From: Limibacillus halophilus
GTDB taxonomy: Bacteria; Pseudomonadota; Alphaproteobacteria; Kiloniellales; CECT-8803
Reading direction: 5' to 3'
DNA length: 64,000 bases
NCBI RefSeq assembly: GCF_014191775.1
Contig: NZ_JACHXA010000007.1
Span: 62,001-126,000 of the forward strand
Positions 34,483 through 43,661 of the stretch are shown here, piece by piece. The notes beneath the pieces were generated by a model. That model did no database searches. It had not been told where the DNA came from and saw only the letters and a list, made by a program, of their open reading frames with translations. The first letter of the stretch is position 1, and each line of letters begins with the position of its first letter. The position numbers were made by a program, and so were the translations under genes.

Positions 34483-35244
34483 CTACAGCGCCATAATGTC
34501 AGGAGTCAAACCAAACTCTTTGCAAATCGCCTTTAACTCTTTTGCCGGGTCGATTCCGAGGGATCGCACGAACCGGTAGTAAGCGCCGTCTTCAGTGTTA
34601 ATTTCCTTCGTATGACGTGCCTGCACGCTGTCGATCACTTGAGGCGCCTGGTCGAAATGCTGACTTACGCGTTCTCCGCAGAGAAAATCCAGCCCCCAGC
34701 CGCTGAGGGACCGCGGGAAGTCCGATAGACAAAGGTTCAGGGCCTCGCCCGAGAACCCAGGCATCATAATCTCGACAGCATTGACGGGGCGGGCGTCCCT
34801 TTCCCCCTTTTGATGGTGGAGCAATGGCCAGGCGCAATAGGAGTCGGCGGTCAGCGAAGATTGGAAGAGATGTAGGTCCTTTTCTTCCGCAATACGGAAC
34901 AGTTGGCTCAAGGCTTCGACCCCGAAGAGCAGATCATCGTCGAGCAAGAGAATATGCCGATAGCTCAATAGGGACGGAAAAACCTGTGCCACATTGTAGA
35001 CACCGGAAAACTTTGTGCCACGTTGATAGAAGGCAATATCGCCGATCGGCGAATGGAGGTAGGAATCATCATAATAATTGACGATCAGGTCCCAGTTGCG
35101 CCCAGTGTTGGAAAGCCATTTATGGTGAATCGATCCACGCCCGCACTGCAGGAAAACCGCCTGCTCGCCGGATAGGGTTTGAGGATCGCCCCATAACATT
35201 TCCGGTGTGTCACCGAAAAAGGGCTTCTGTACCGTGCTGGCCAT
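34483..35244 (-). CDS. DUF707-family, glycosyltransferase-like protein
   Basis: 253 residues. Features match DUF707 (a GT-A-like family best known in plants): WDLIVNYYDDS, YRHILLLDDDLLFG (acidic cluster like the metal-binding DxD of GT-A enzymes), SYCAWPLLHH, VEIMMPGFSGEAL and SGWGLDFLCGERV. A glycosyltransferase role is likely but not proven. The start follows the stop of the large fusion gene by only 4 bases, so the two are translationally linked. Confidence 0.65.
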   Translation of the reverse strand: MASTVQKPFFGDTPEMLWGDPQTLSGEQAVFLQCGRGSIHHKWLSNTGRNWDLIVNYYDDSYLHSPIGDIAFYQRGTKFSGVYNVAQVFPSLLSYRHILLLDDDLLFGVEALSQLFRIAEEKDLHLFQSSLTADSYCAWPLLHHQKGERDARPVNAVEIMMPGFSGEALNLCLSDFPRSLSGWGLDFLCGERVSQHFDQAPQVIDSVQARHTKEINTEDGAYYRFVRSLGIDPAKELKAICKEFGLTPDIMAL

Positions 35245-35248
35245 CGTG

Positions 35249-37264
35249 TCAGCTGCTGCCGGTCAGGCGACGTTTGAGCCAGCGCAAGGGAGCGGTGACC
35301 CGCCATGAGGTAGAATTGTAGACCAGTTGAAGCTCATGATGCAGGCGCAGAACTTCGGGTTGCTCGGCCATCGGTGTGGCGGCGCCGACAGACTGCGCGT
35401 TACCGCGGCCGGATTTCAAAGATTGCTTCAAGTCCTGGTTCTCGAAGGACAACAGCTTGCGCTGTAGGGATAGCTCTCCGACACTGGCGAAGAAGTGACG
35501 CAGGATGTCTCCCTCGGTTTCATTGGAGAGATAAGCCGCCAAACGTTGAGCGGGACTGCCGTCGGCTGCGCCAGGCATGAAGAGAATGCCCAGACCATGG
35601 CAATGCAGGAACTCGAAGGTTTGATACTGTTTCTTCAACTCCTTCCAAAGCCGCCAAACCCCAAAGTCCTTGGTGTATACATTGATGTCGTGGAAAAGAA
35701 TGACGCCGCCGGGCGACACCTTATCCTTCCAGGTCTTGAAATCGTGCGAAACCGCCTCGTAGGTGTGCAATCCGTCGATGTGCAAAAGGTCAATTGACCC
35801 TTCATCGAATTTTTCCGCTGCCTCGTCGAAGTACATCTTCAGGTAACGCCCGATGCCCTTGTAACGCTGTTCCAAAAGATGCTCGAAACGTTCCAGGACG
35901 GAATTGTCGTAGAAGCCGGCCTGTGAATCCCCAGACCAAGTATCGACAGCAATGGCCTGGCCGCCAATTTCCCGTCGCTTGAGTGCTTGGCACACCGCAA
36001 AAAAGCTCGCACCGTGATGCGTCCCAAGCTCGACGAACACCCGCGGGCGAAGGATGGAAACCACTGCCAGCATGAAGGGGATGTGCTCACCCCATGATGT
36101 CGGCACCAGTGTTTCGATATCCCAAGTCGCACACTGCATCAGCTCTTTGCGGATCTCGTCAGCCGAACTGACACCGGCCCTGTTTCCTGTGGAGGATAGT
36201 GTCGTGTAATGCAAATGATTGGCCCGCAAGCTATTGCCGACTAAATCGTCACTCTGTTCAAGATTCCATTCCTGGCTCAAGGTTCTCGCTTTCTCCTGGT
36301 CTACGATGCCGGACCGAGCAATTGTCCGCAGGCACTCGGCCGTCATTTCGCTCCACATGGGCGTCGGTAACGCATCTTCGCAGCGCACACCCTTCATGGT
36401 ACTCGGCAGTTTCTGTACCACATAGCCGGTGGCAAGCAAGCTTTCGTCCGTCATCCCCGCCGTTTCCGAGGAATCTGTTTCACCATACTGCAGAGCGATC
36501 CTGTTCAAATCGCTCTTGGAAAGGTGAGAATCCGCAAGCTTGCGAAAGAGCTCGAACCAATGGGCACCGTGGGCGTTGTTACGGCGCCGACCTTGTTTCC
36601 AATAGCCGATAATACCCTGACAGATTTTAAGGCGGAACTGATCTTGGGTTCGCAGCGGTAGATGGTAAAGATGGCCTTCCGCCTTAGGGGACGAAGGCGT
36701 TCTCTTGCCTTTCGGGTACTCCAGGAAATGGTTTCCCTGACCCATCACGAAAGTGCCCTTCAGAAACAGCTGGCGGCTCCAGAATACCTTGCCATGGCCG
36801 GCAAACTGAGGAGGAATGAACCAGGAATCCGTTCGAGGATTTCCTTTATTGGGGAGCAGAGGGGCGCAGTTCTTCCAGAGTAGCGTGAAAGCCTTGCGAC
36901 CTTGCAGGCGTTTCAAGAACCGGACGAATTCGTCGCGTGAACCAAAGGTCAGAAACTCGTCGGCATCAAGGGAGGTAATCCAGGAGATTCCGGCCTCCCG
37001 CGCCAACAGCCCTTCTGCCAGAAAGTTCATCAGCCGCGCCTGATCGTATTCTGGTTCTATGTAGCGGACGATCTTGAGGCGCTCGGGAATCTTTGATTCA
37101 ACCGCCTTCAAGTACTCGAATGTGCCGTCGGTAGAGTTGTGGTCGGCAATCACAATATGGTCGAAAAGATCGGTCACATGCGCCAACCAATCGGCGATGA
37201 TGTCCGCTTCGTTCTTGACCATTGAAACCAGGCCCGTCACTGGAAGTTCGTTGGAATTTGCCAT
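35249..37264 (-). CDS. Bifunctional GT2-like glycosyltransferase / class I methyltransferase
   Basis: 671-residue two-domain enzyme. Residues 10-330 form a family-2-type glycosyltransferase (LVSMVKNEADIIADWLAHV, IVIADHNSTDGTFEYL, WITSLDADEFL with the metal-binding DxD). Residues 390-600 form a SAM-dependent methyltransferase (RVFVELGTHHGASFF, AVDTWSGDSQ, IDLLHIDGLHTYEAVSHD, GGVILFHDINVY). A short helical, basic tail ends RWLKRRLTGSS. It probably adds a sugar to a surface glycan or lipid and methylates it or an adjacent sugar. First gene of the tight group 37264-34483. Confidence 0.78.
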   Translation of the reverse strand: MANSNELPVTGLVSMVKNEADIIADWLAHVTDLFDHIVIADHNSTDGTFEYLKAVESKIPERLKIVRYIEPEYDQARLMNFLAEGLLAREAGISWITSLDADEFLTFGSRDEFVRFLKRLQGRKAFTLLWKNCAPLLPNKGNPRTDSWFIPPQFAGHGKVFWSRQLFLKGTFVMGQGNHFLEYPKGKRTPSSPKAEGHLYHLPLRTQDQFRLKICQGIIGYWKQGRRRNNAHGAHWFELFRKLADSHLSKSDLNRIALQYGETDSSETAGMTDESLLATGYVVQKLPSTMKGVRCEDALPTPMWSEMTAECLRTIARSGIVDQEKARTLSQEWNLEQSDDLVGNSLRANHLHYTTLSSTGNRAGVSSADEIRKELMQCATWDIETLVPTSWGEHIPFMLAVVSILRPRVFVELGTHHGASFFAVCQALKRREIGGQAIAVDTWSGDSQAGFYDNSVLERFEHLLEQRYKGIGRYLKMYFDEAAEKFDEGSIDLLHIDGLHTYEAVSHDFKTWKDKVSPGGVILFHDINVYTKDFGVWRLWKELKKQYQTFEFLHCHGLGILFMPGAADGSPAQRLAAYLSNETEGDILRHFFASVGELSLQRKLLSFENQDLKQSLKSGRGNAQSVGAATPMAEQPEVLRLHHELQLVYNSTSWRVTAPLRWLKRRLTGSS

Positions 37265-37419
37265 AATCGCGTTCTTACCCGCAGTGCTTTTAGCCCGATG
37301 TTATCGCCGCCCCGGTGTATACCGTGGAATGTTTAAAGTCTGTAGATTTATAGCAGGTTAAGCGACAAGGGCGCTTTCGGTTAATTGCATAAATTTGCAT
37401 AATTGGGACGCCGCTGTGC

Positions 37420-38439
37420 CTACTTCCGCTTGTTGCTCCAGATCGCAGCCGTCAACTCGATTGCACGCTCAACCGTCAATGTGGGGCCGCTGTATTGCGT
37501 TTTGCCCTTTTCCTCTGTCGGCGTAGCGAAGAGAGTCGGATTTTCTCGTCCAAGGTATTCGGCGGCCACCCGGGCATTGGATTCTTTGTATCTCGCAAAG
37601 AAAGCGAGACGTTCGGCAGCCGTCAAAAACCTGGAATCACCAGCAGGAAGATCTTCGAGAATCCTGACCACTTCGGCCCTCGACCGATTGGGACCCAACT
37701 CCGAGAAGTTCGGTAAGGCTTGATTGAGTAGCCGCAGAAACTCGACCGTATCGCAGCCAAGGCGACGGTTCTGAATTGAAGGACGGGTAAAGCCGGCCAG
37801 GGAAAAGGTCATTCCAACCGCCTCAGCGAAATCCTCGATGATGCTGCCGTGCTTGGTGACGGCGTCTTCGAAGAGTCGAACGGCAATGTTTTGCTTGCCA
37901 AAGCTTGCCGACCAAAGCTGGAGTAAGTGCCAATAATCATAGCGATGCTTGGCTGCTGCTGCTGTCGGTATCTTGAAGGGCTCTGTGCGTCCGGCTTTTA
38001 CGGCGGTGGAGTATGTACTCTCCAACAATTCATCCTGGCGGCGAAGGTATACGATGATCTTTGGATTGTCGTCGTATGTCGCAAGGAAATCCCGAAGCGC
38101 CTGTATCTCCGACCGGCTGTTAAGGCGGGATGAACAGTGTTCGCTGCTGAGAATGATCTTGCCTCGCCGTTTGCTGATTTCTTTGTCAAAATCGGCGGCG
38201 AAGGTGGTGCGGAAGTTCGCGATAGCCTGCGCATCGTTTATCCCAAGCATCTGAGCCAAGTGCTTCTTTCGATCGTGGTCGTGGCAGTAGGCCGCAAGTC
38301 GGACATGGCTGTACGGTCCGGGCGATGTCGGAAAGTAAAATCCTTTGGATTGCAGTGCCTGCCGATTGCTGGCCAGGAAATGCTGGATGGCGGTTGTCCC
38401 GGTTTTTTCGAGGCCGATATGCAGACAAATCTTTGGCAT
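37420..38439 (-). CDS. Sulfotransferase-like P-loop protein
   Basis: 339 residues. The N terminus MPKICLHIGLEKTGTTAIQH is the PAPS-binding P-loop; KIILSSEHC and KIIVYLRRQDELLESTYST are the following strand and phosphate-contact segments. Same family as 33428-34408 and similar in architecture (PxxCLHIGxxKxG). Carbohydrate sulfation is the likely role. ATG at 38439 is preferred over GTG at 38454 because the family begins right before the P-loop; neither has a good ribosome site. 155 bases separate it from the fusion gene downstream. Confidence 0.7.
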   Translation of the reverse strand: MPKICLHIGLEKTGTTAIQHFLASNRQALQSKGFYFPTSPGPYSHVRLAAYCHDHDRKKHLAQMLGINDAQAIANFRTTFAADFDKEISKRRGKIILSSEHCSSRLNSRSEIQALRDFLATYDDNPKIIVYLRRQDELLESTYSTAVKAGRTEPFKIPTAAAAKHRYDYWHLLQLWSASFGKQNIAVRLFEDAVTKHGSIIEDFAEAVGMTFSLAGFTRPSIQNRRLGCDTVEFLRLLNQALPNFSELGPNRSRAEVVRILEDLPAGDSRFLTAAERLAFFARYKESNARVAAEYLGRENPTLFATPTEEKGKTQYSGPTLTVERAIELTAAIWSNKRK

Positions 38440-38629
38440 TGGTAGTCTAGTCACTTCTCGACAATGTGAGCCGTTCCTGAATCTTGTCAGCCCAGCAGTG
38501 AATAATGCTGCTTAGTGTATTTTTGAGATAGCGGCATTGATGAGGGCAACTTAGGTGCGACCACCAGCCAATTGCAACGGTGCAGTTGATTAAATCTGCG
38601 ACGAGGGCACGGGCTCGGCGCTTTAAGGC

Positions 38630-39034
38630 CTAATCGTCGCTTGAGCGGCGCAACGATCCGTTGTCGGGCAGCGGTGGGCGCTCCCCTTGACGAAGTTTGC
38701 GTACGCGCTCATTGCTGCCGTCCGCCGCGTCAGCGCCGCTATTGCCGCCTGCCGCACCGGTAGCGGCATTGCTCTGCCGGCGTTCCAGCAATAGATAGTC
38801 GTAGCCCAAACCATCGCTCTTGCGAGGTTCCCCGGATGTGCGGATGCAGGTAACGACGATGGGGGCGTCAGATGGCCTTGCCTCTTCAATCACGCCCTTG
38901 TCCTGCAATTGCGTTGCCCAGTCGATACGCATCTGCCAAGCGGCCATGCGGCAAAGATCCTGCGACGGAAAGGCAACCTCAAGCGGCGCGGCGGTTGTAC
39001 GTTCAAGAAAGAATACCAGCAACAACCATTCCAT
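38630..39034 (-). CDS. Small hypothetical protein
   Basis: 134 residues starting MEWLLLVFFLERTTAAPLEV, a short hydrophobic N terminus that might be a signal or anchor. The middle contains two cysteines (DLCRMAAWQMR, IVVTCIRTSG); the C-terminal 50 residues are low-complexity (Ala/Gly/Asn then basic and acidic). No family recognised. The frame extends to 39079 but the ATG at 39034 is the more natural start. Genuine coding status is moderately supported. Confidence 0.45.
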   Translation of the reverse strand: MEWLLLVFFLERTTAAPLEVAFPSQDLCRMAAWQMRIDWATQLQDKGVIEEARPSDAPIVVTCIRTSGEPRKSDGLGYDYLLLERRQSNAATGAAGGNSGADAADGSNERVRKLRQGERPPLPDNGSLRRSSDD

Positions 39035-39088
39035 TGTATTTCGCCCCTCGTGTTTTTGCTCAGCGGCACCCGATGACACCGAAAGAGT

Positions 39089-39121
39089 AAAAAAAAGCCG
39101 GGCCTAGTGAAAGGCCCGGCT
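39089..39121 (-). terminator. Intrinsic terminator of the first beta-helix gene
   Basis: Perfect 9-base stem AGCCGGGCC / GGCCCGGCT with an 8-base loop; on the minus strand it is followed by an uninterrupted T-run, 23 bases after the stop at 39144. Confidence 0.88.
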
Positions 39122-39143
39122 GAATCTGACGATGAGGCAACGC

Positions 39144-40610
39144 CTACGGAGCTTGATCGCGGCAGATCGTCAGACCGAACATCGTTCCGCTGGTGTTGTC
39201 GGTGTTGCAATCCATTACGCCGTTGAAAACGGAGTCGGAACGCGCCCGAACGTAGGCGAGTCCGCCCGCAGCGATATCTCCGTTCACGGTCGCGCCGCCA
39301 CGGAATTCGAACAGGGATTGATGGAAGACCGACGCCGCTGCCCCCTGCACCCCGCCGTTGAGTGTGGAGGTGCCGCGAACCTCGGCGTATCCCTGTCGAT
39401 AGATATCGATACCGACCGGACAGTTGAAGTTGTTCAGGAAGTCGCAGCCACCATCATCCGCAGCGGTCAGAGTGTCGCCGTTGTCGGAACGGAAAAAGCT
39501 CTGTGCGCCGACTTCAACGGCCGCGTAACCGTTGCCGGTAGCAGTATTGTCCCGGCTGCGGACTGAGCTATGATGGGCGATCTGGAATCCGGCGTTAAAG
39601 TCCACAAAGACTCCGTTCGAGTTCAGGGTCGATCCGGTCACATAAGCGAAGGAATCGCGGAAAACACCGATACCGTCGTCGCCGTTGTTACTCATGGTGC
39701 TGTTGATCACGCGCACACTTGAGCCGTTTGCGACCTCGATTCCAGCGCCGTAGTCAACGGTGCCGTTGCCGGTGAAGCTGCTGTCAACCACGCCTGCAAT
39801 CGAGGCCAGGTTGAGAAGAAACCCTGAGCCGTTATGGCCGGTCGATACAACGTTGTTCAAAAACCCTATGACGGCGCCATCAAACCAGATACCTGGGCCG
39901 GTGCCGTTTTGGACCGTCAGGTACTCCAGGATGGCTGTGCGGTTATCTACGAATATCGTACCGGTCAGGGTGTGGTCGCCGCCGAGGTTCATGTTGCCGT
40001 CCTCGTCGCCGGAAATAGTCAGCCCCATTGCGCCAACTATCACCACATCCTCGGCGCAATCGGACAAGAGCAGGATACGGTCAGCGCCGCTGGAGGCGTC
40101 GACTGCGTCCTGAATGGATGTGAAATCACCTGTCGCGCCCACACAATCAACGGTATGCGTGGCGCCGCCGGCAGCGGCGTTTATGGCGTCGATGACTTCC
40201 TGGTTCAGGTCTTCCAACAGGACCGTGCCGTTGGTGATCTTGGAGCTTGTGACGACACCGTCGGCGATCTTGTTGCCGGTCACCGAACTGTTGGCCAGCG
40301 TCGTGGTGTTGATTGAGCCGGGGATGAGTTTGGCCGGGCTGATGGTGCTGTTGGCGATCTTAGCGCCGGTCACCGCGCCGCCGGAGATCTTATTCCCCGT
40401 GATCGACAGGTTGGCGATGGTGTTGGTATTGATCGAGCCTGGAATCAGATCAAGTGGGCTGATGGTGCCGTCCTCGATATCCGAGGATTGCACGCATCCG
40501 ACGCATTGCACGTCCGTCGCGAGCTGAGCAAGAGTTGTTCCCGGCACAGCCACTGTAAGTCCAAGGGCGGCAATGGCGAGACCTAGGGTAAAGGTGCTTT
40601 CCTTTGTCAT
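39144..40610 (-). CDS. Secreted parallel beta-helix protein with 40-residue N-terminal repeats
   Basis: 488 residues with a Sec signal (cleavage near TLAQL). After DVQCVGCVQSSDIEDG come two tandem copies of a roughly 40-residue unit (ISPLDLIPGSINTNTIANLS... and ISPAKLIPGSINTTTLANSS...), a coiled HxxD-like linker, then a Cys-linked region opening THTVDCVGATGDFTSIQDAV. The remaining 300 residues are a right-handed parallel beta-helix of pectate-lyase-like coils (Asn/Thr/Gly ladders, SFAYVTGSTLN). No catalytic acid cluster is obvious. Start at 40610 is favoured by GGGGGAAG; probably an outer-surface structural or polysaccharide-binding protein. Paralogue of 41032-42510. Confidence 0.75.
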   Translation of the reverse strand: MTKESTFTLGLAIAALGLTVAVPGTTLAQLATDVQCVGCVQSSDIEDGTISPLDLIPGSINTNTIANLSITGNKISGGAVTGAKIANSTISPAKLIPGSINTTTLANSSVTGNKIADGVVTSSKITNGTVLLEDLNQEVIDAINAAAGGATHTVDCVGATGDFTSIQDAVDASSGADRILLLSDCAEDVVIVGAMGLTISGDEDGNMNLGGDHTLTGTIFVDNRTAILEYLTVQNGTGPGIWFDGAVIGFLNNVVSTGHNGSGFLLNLASIAGVVDSSFTGNGTVDYGAGIEVANGSSVRVINSTMSNNGDDGIGVFRDSFAYVTGSTLNSNGVFVDFNAGFQIAHHSSVRSRDNTATGNGYAAVEVGAQSFFRSDNGDTLTAADDGGCDFLNNFNCPVGIDIYRQGYAEVRGTSTLNGGVQGAAASVFHQSLFEFRGGATVNGDIAAGGLAYVRARSDSVFNGVMDCNTDNTSGTMFGLTICRDQAP

Positions 40611-40838
40611 GACTTCCCCCAATAACCCGAGTTTTGGAACATTCGGTATTCTTATATATATCCTATAATGAATATGTCGTAATTCAATAAAAATGATCGT
40701 ATATTCAATGTATATTTAGAGATAATAAGAATAAATAAAGAACAAATCATATATATCCCATAAAAATCTAGTAGATATAATGATTTATTCATAATTAATG
40801 TGTAAATTGTCTCGTAACCATTTGTCTACTGGAAACAA
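40611..40838. other. AT-rich intergenic DNA
   Basis: About 230 bases of markedly AT-rich sequence (runs such as ATATATATCC and AATAAATAAAG) upstream of the minus-strand beta-helix gene. It contrasts sharply with the GC-rich genes around it. No open frame; likely promoter and possibly acquired DNA. Confidence 0.6.
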
Positions 40839-41009
40839 ATGGCCCGCGACATGCCCCGATTGATGTTCCAGGCGCTGTTTGGCGTGGTTGGAGAGTGCGG
40901 CCAAACCGGGGAAATCGATGCCGATCTCCTTCTGGCTTACTTGTCGCGGGCGAAAGGAAAGGGGTTAGGCAGAAAAAAGGCCGGACCCGTTACCGAGCCC
41001 GGCCGTTAG
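40839..41009 (+). CDS. Possible small ORF (56 codons)
   Basis: ATG at 40839 opens a GC-rich frame reading MARDMPRLMFQALFGVVGEC and then GQTGEIDADLLLAYLS, ending in a basic tail before TAG. Codon use looks like a real gene and the base composition jumps at its start. However it has no ribosome site, and its 3' end lies under the terminator of the convergent beta-helix gene. It is bordered by a 10-base inverted repeat (GCCCGCGACA at about 40842 and TGTCGCGGGC at about 40942). It may be a remnant of a longer gene. Confidence 0.3.
   Translation: MARDMPRLMFQALFGVVGECGQTGEIDADLLLAYLSRAKGKGLGRKKAGPVTEPGR
40973..41004 (-). terminator. Intrinsic terminator of the second beta-helix gene
   Basis: Imperfect stem GGCCGG...CCGGCC with one mismatch and, on the minus strand, a TTTTTT run after it; 28 bases beyond the stop at 41032. 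Confidence 0.8.
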
Positions 41010-41031
41010 ATCTAGATTCCATAAAGTTGGA

Positions 41032-42510
41032 CTAGGGGAAATTCACCTGGTCGCGGCAGATGCTGAACCCTGGTCCCTCTCGGGTTGTATTGTTGCAACC
41101 AAGCATCCCGCCGGTGAAGGTTGCGCCGCTCCGTGCACGAACAAAGGCGAGCTGCCCTAAGGAGACGTCGCCCGTGACCGAGACTGTGTCCCTGAACTCA
41201 AAGAGCGACTGGTGAAATACCTGCGCTGCAGCATCCTGTGTTCCGCCATTGACGGTTGAGTCGCCTCGGACCTCGACATAACCCTGGCGGTAGATATCGA
41301 TCGCGACAGGGCAATCGCCGGAGCCGCTGAAATCACAGGTGTCGTTGGCGGCGGTAAAGGTGTCGCCGCCGTCCGAACGGAAAAAGCTTTGACCGCCGAT
41401 TTCAATGGCAGCGTAGCCATTTCCGGTTGCTGTGTTGTTTGTACTGCGCACCGAACTGTGATGAGCGACCTGGAAGCCTGCATCGAAGTTGGACTCGACG
41501 CCGTTGTTGTTGAGGGTTGAACCGGTCACATAAGCAAAGGAATCGCGGAATACGCCGATGCCATCGTTCCCGTTGTTGTTCATGGTTGAGTTCTGGACAA
41601 TGACCTTGGAGGCGTTCGCAACTTCGACACCTGCGCCATAGCTACCGGTGCCGTTGTTGGTAAAGATGCTGTCCTCCACGCCGACTGTGGAGGCGAGGTT
41701 CACCAGCAGGCCGGAACCGACGTTGTTATTGGAATCGACGCCTGTGACGCTGCCATCAGAATTGCCGTGGAACCAGATTCCGGGACCCGAGCTACCGGTA
41801 ACGGTCAAATACTCAATCTCCACGTCGCCGAAGTCTACCAAGATTGAACCAGTCAAGGTGTGGTCGCCGCCTTGAGTCTGGGTATTGGACTCGTCGCCTG
41901 AAATGACGAGGCCATCCACGTCCTCAATAACCACATCCTCGGCACAATCGGACAAGAGCAGGATACGGTCATCAAAACCCGCCGCATTGACGGCGTCTTG
42001 AATGGATGTGAAGTCGCCTGTTGCGCCGACGCAGTCCACGGTGTGGGTGACGCCTCCGCCGCCGCCGCCGCCACCTGCGTTGATAGCGTCGATGACTTCT
42101 TGGTTCAGGTCCTCCAACAGGATCGCGCCGTTGGTGATCTTGGCGCTGTTGACGACACCGTCGGCAATCTTGTTGCCGGTTACCGAACTGTTGGCCAGCG
42201 TCGTGGTGTTGATTGAGCCGGGGATGAGTTTGGCCGGGCTGATGGTGCTGTTGGCGATCTTAGCGCCGGTCACCGCGCCGCCGGAAATCTTGTTCCCCGT
42301 GATCGACAGGTTGGCGATGGTGTTGGTATTGATCGAGCCGGGAATCAGATCAAGCGGGCTGATGGTGCCGTCCTCGATATCCGAGGATTGCACGCAACCG
42401 GTGCACTGCACGTCCGTCGCCAACTGGGCTTGAGCAGCCTGTGGTGTAGCAATTGCAAGTCCAATTGCCGCCAGCAACAAGGCCAGATTGTTAGAGCTTC
42501 TCTTCCTCAT
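41032..42510 (-). CDS. Secreted parallel beta-helix protein, paralogue
   Basis: 492 residues with a Sec signal (cleavage near AQAQL). Same layout as 39144-40610: CTGCVQSSDIEDG, two 40-residue repeats, a GGGGGGG linker, a Cys-linked THTVDCVGATGDFTSIQDAV and a right-handed beta-helix. The N-terminal coding stretch (42161-42420) differs from the paralogue by about ten bases in 260 with a run of 104 identical bases, while the helix part is much more divergent. Start at 42510 behind GAGAGGG is preferred to the far-upstream frame start. Function unknown; probably surface-exposed. Confidence 0.77.
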   Translation of the reverse strand: MRKRSSNNLALLLAAIGLAIATPQAAQAQLATDVQCTGCVQSSDIEDGTISPLDLIPGSINTNTIANLSITGNKISGGAVTGAKIANSTISPAKLIPGSINTTTLANSSVTGNKIADGVVNSAKITNGAILLEDLNQEVIDAINAGGGGGGGGVTHTVDCVGATGDFTSIQDAVNAAGFDDRILLLSDCAEDVVIEDVDGLVISGDESNTQTQGGDHTLTGSILVDFGDVEIEYLTVTGSSGPGIWFHGNSDGSVTGVDSNNNVGSGLLVNLASTVGVEDSIFTNNGTGSYGAGVEVANASKVIVQNSTMNNNGNDGIGVFRDSFAYVTGSTLNNNGVESNFDAGFQVAHHSSVRSTNNTATGNGYAAIEIGGQSFFRSDGGDTFTAANDTCDFSGSGDCPVAIDIYRQGYVEVRGDSTVNGGTQDAAAQVFHQSLFEFRDTVSVTGDVSLGQLAFVRARSGATFTGGMLGCNNTTREGPGFSICRDQVNFP

Positions 42511-42758
42511 GTCTACCCTCTCAGTGGTTTTTCTTTGCCCAAATTTTGTAGATAAAACCAGAATAACTTGAGGATTTATGTTTTCAACCAGCAAATAATT
42601 TAAATGCAAATTTTGGAATTACACGCACGAGCGGTGAAATTGAACAACGCTCTGGTTTTATATACTGCACTTTAATTGAATATTGATGTAGTAATCGATA
42701 CAGAATGCCTAATCCTGTGACATCATTCTCATACGAGTCGGCGCAGCGAATCGCTCCA

Positions 42759-43661
42759 CTAATCCTTGAGTTTCAGGTTCCCTTCACCGATCACCACGGC
42801 ACTGCCCCCGAGCGTTACACGAGCTAGCTTATTACTTGCGATCCTAAGGTCGAGGTCCAGGCGACTGGGGCGTCCCATGGCCTCGCCTTGCCGAATGACG
42901 ACTGCGTGGTCACCATCACGGAGGCTGAGAACGGTCGCATATTCGCCCGCAAAAGCAGCCGCTGCGCCGCCGGTGGCTGCGTCCTCGGCAATACCCATCG
43001 CCGGCGCAAACATGCGGGCCTGTACTTCTTCGGGTTGCCGGGGGTCGAGAAGATAGGGATAGAGGTGCGGGGCGGGGCTCTGGGACACCGAGGTCTTCCA
43101 TAGGCCTAGGTCAACCAGGATCGAAGCCAGGGCGTCCTCGCTTGTGAGCGGGATAAAGACAAACGGCACCCCTGCCGACCAAGCTGTCGGCCCCCATTTT
43201 GCGATAGCGGAGACTGGGAGGCCCAAAAGCTTTGCTGCTAAAGCGGCGTCGCATTTCACCGGGAGCCGCTCGGGCAACTTGGGCGCCGTAAAGCGCGCGC
43301 GCCCCGTATCGCTACCCAAACGTTCTGCTTGCGCAGCTATCGGACCAATGGGTGGTACCAGAGTAAAGGTCATCGCTGGCCCCGGTTCATTCGCTGCCAA
43401 GGCAAGAGTTACGGCGGTACCTACTGTTGGGTGACCAGCGAAAGGAAGTTCTATCTGTGGCGTCATGATGCGAAGATCGAAGGTTGTGTCGGAATCACGG
43501 CGAGGGAACACAAACACTGTCTCCGAGAGATTGAATTCAGCGGCGATGCTTTGCATTGTCGCGTCGCTCAGTCCATGGGCGTCGGTGACCACGGCCAAGG
43601 GGTTGCCGGCGAAGGGCTTGTCCGTGAAAACGTCCAGGAGGCGGTAGGGATAGAGCTTCAT
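42759..43661 (-). CDS. PhzF-family isomerase/epimerase
   Basis: 300-residue protein of the PhzF family. Markers: [16 protein letters not shown] near the N terminus, [10 protein letters not shown] (containing the catalytic Glu of the family), [11 protein letters not shown] and the C-terminal [17 protein letters not shown]. PhzF enzymes act as isomerases or epimerases on small acids; the substrate is not known here. The start overlaps the stop of the dioxygenase gene by 4 bases, so the two form a coupled pair. Confidence 0.87.
   Translation of the reverse strand: MKLYPYRLLDVFTDKPFAGNPLAVVTDAHGLSDATMQSIAAEFNLSETVFVFPRRDSDTTFDLRIMTPQIELPFAGHPTVGTAVTLALAANEPGPAMTFTLVPPIGPIAAQAERLGSDTGRARFTAPKLPERLPVKCDAALAAKLLGLPVSAIAKWGPTAWSAGVPFVFIPLTSEDALASILVDLGLWKTSVSQSPAPHLYPYLLDPRQPEEVQARMFAPAMGIAEDAATGGAAAAFAGEYATVLSLRDGDHAVVIRQGEAMGRPSRLDLDLRIASNKLARVTLGGSAVVIGEGNLKLKD

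Noticed and set aside
37380-37405. TTGCATAA direct repeat in the gap between glycan genes
   Set aside because: Two short AT-rich copies separated by one base; too weak to propose a site.
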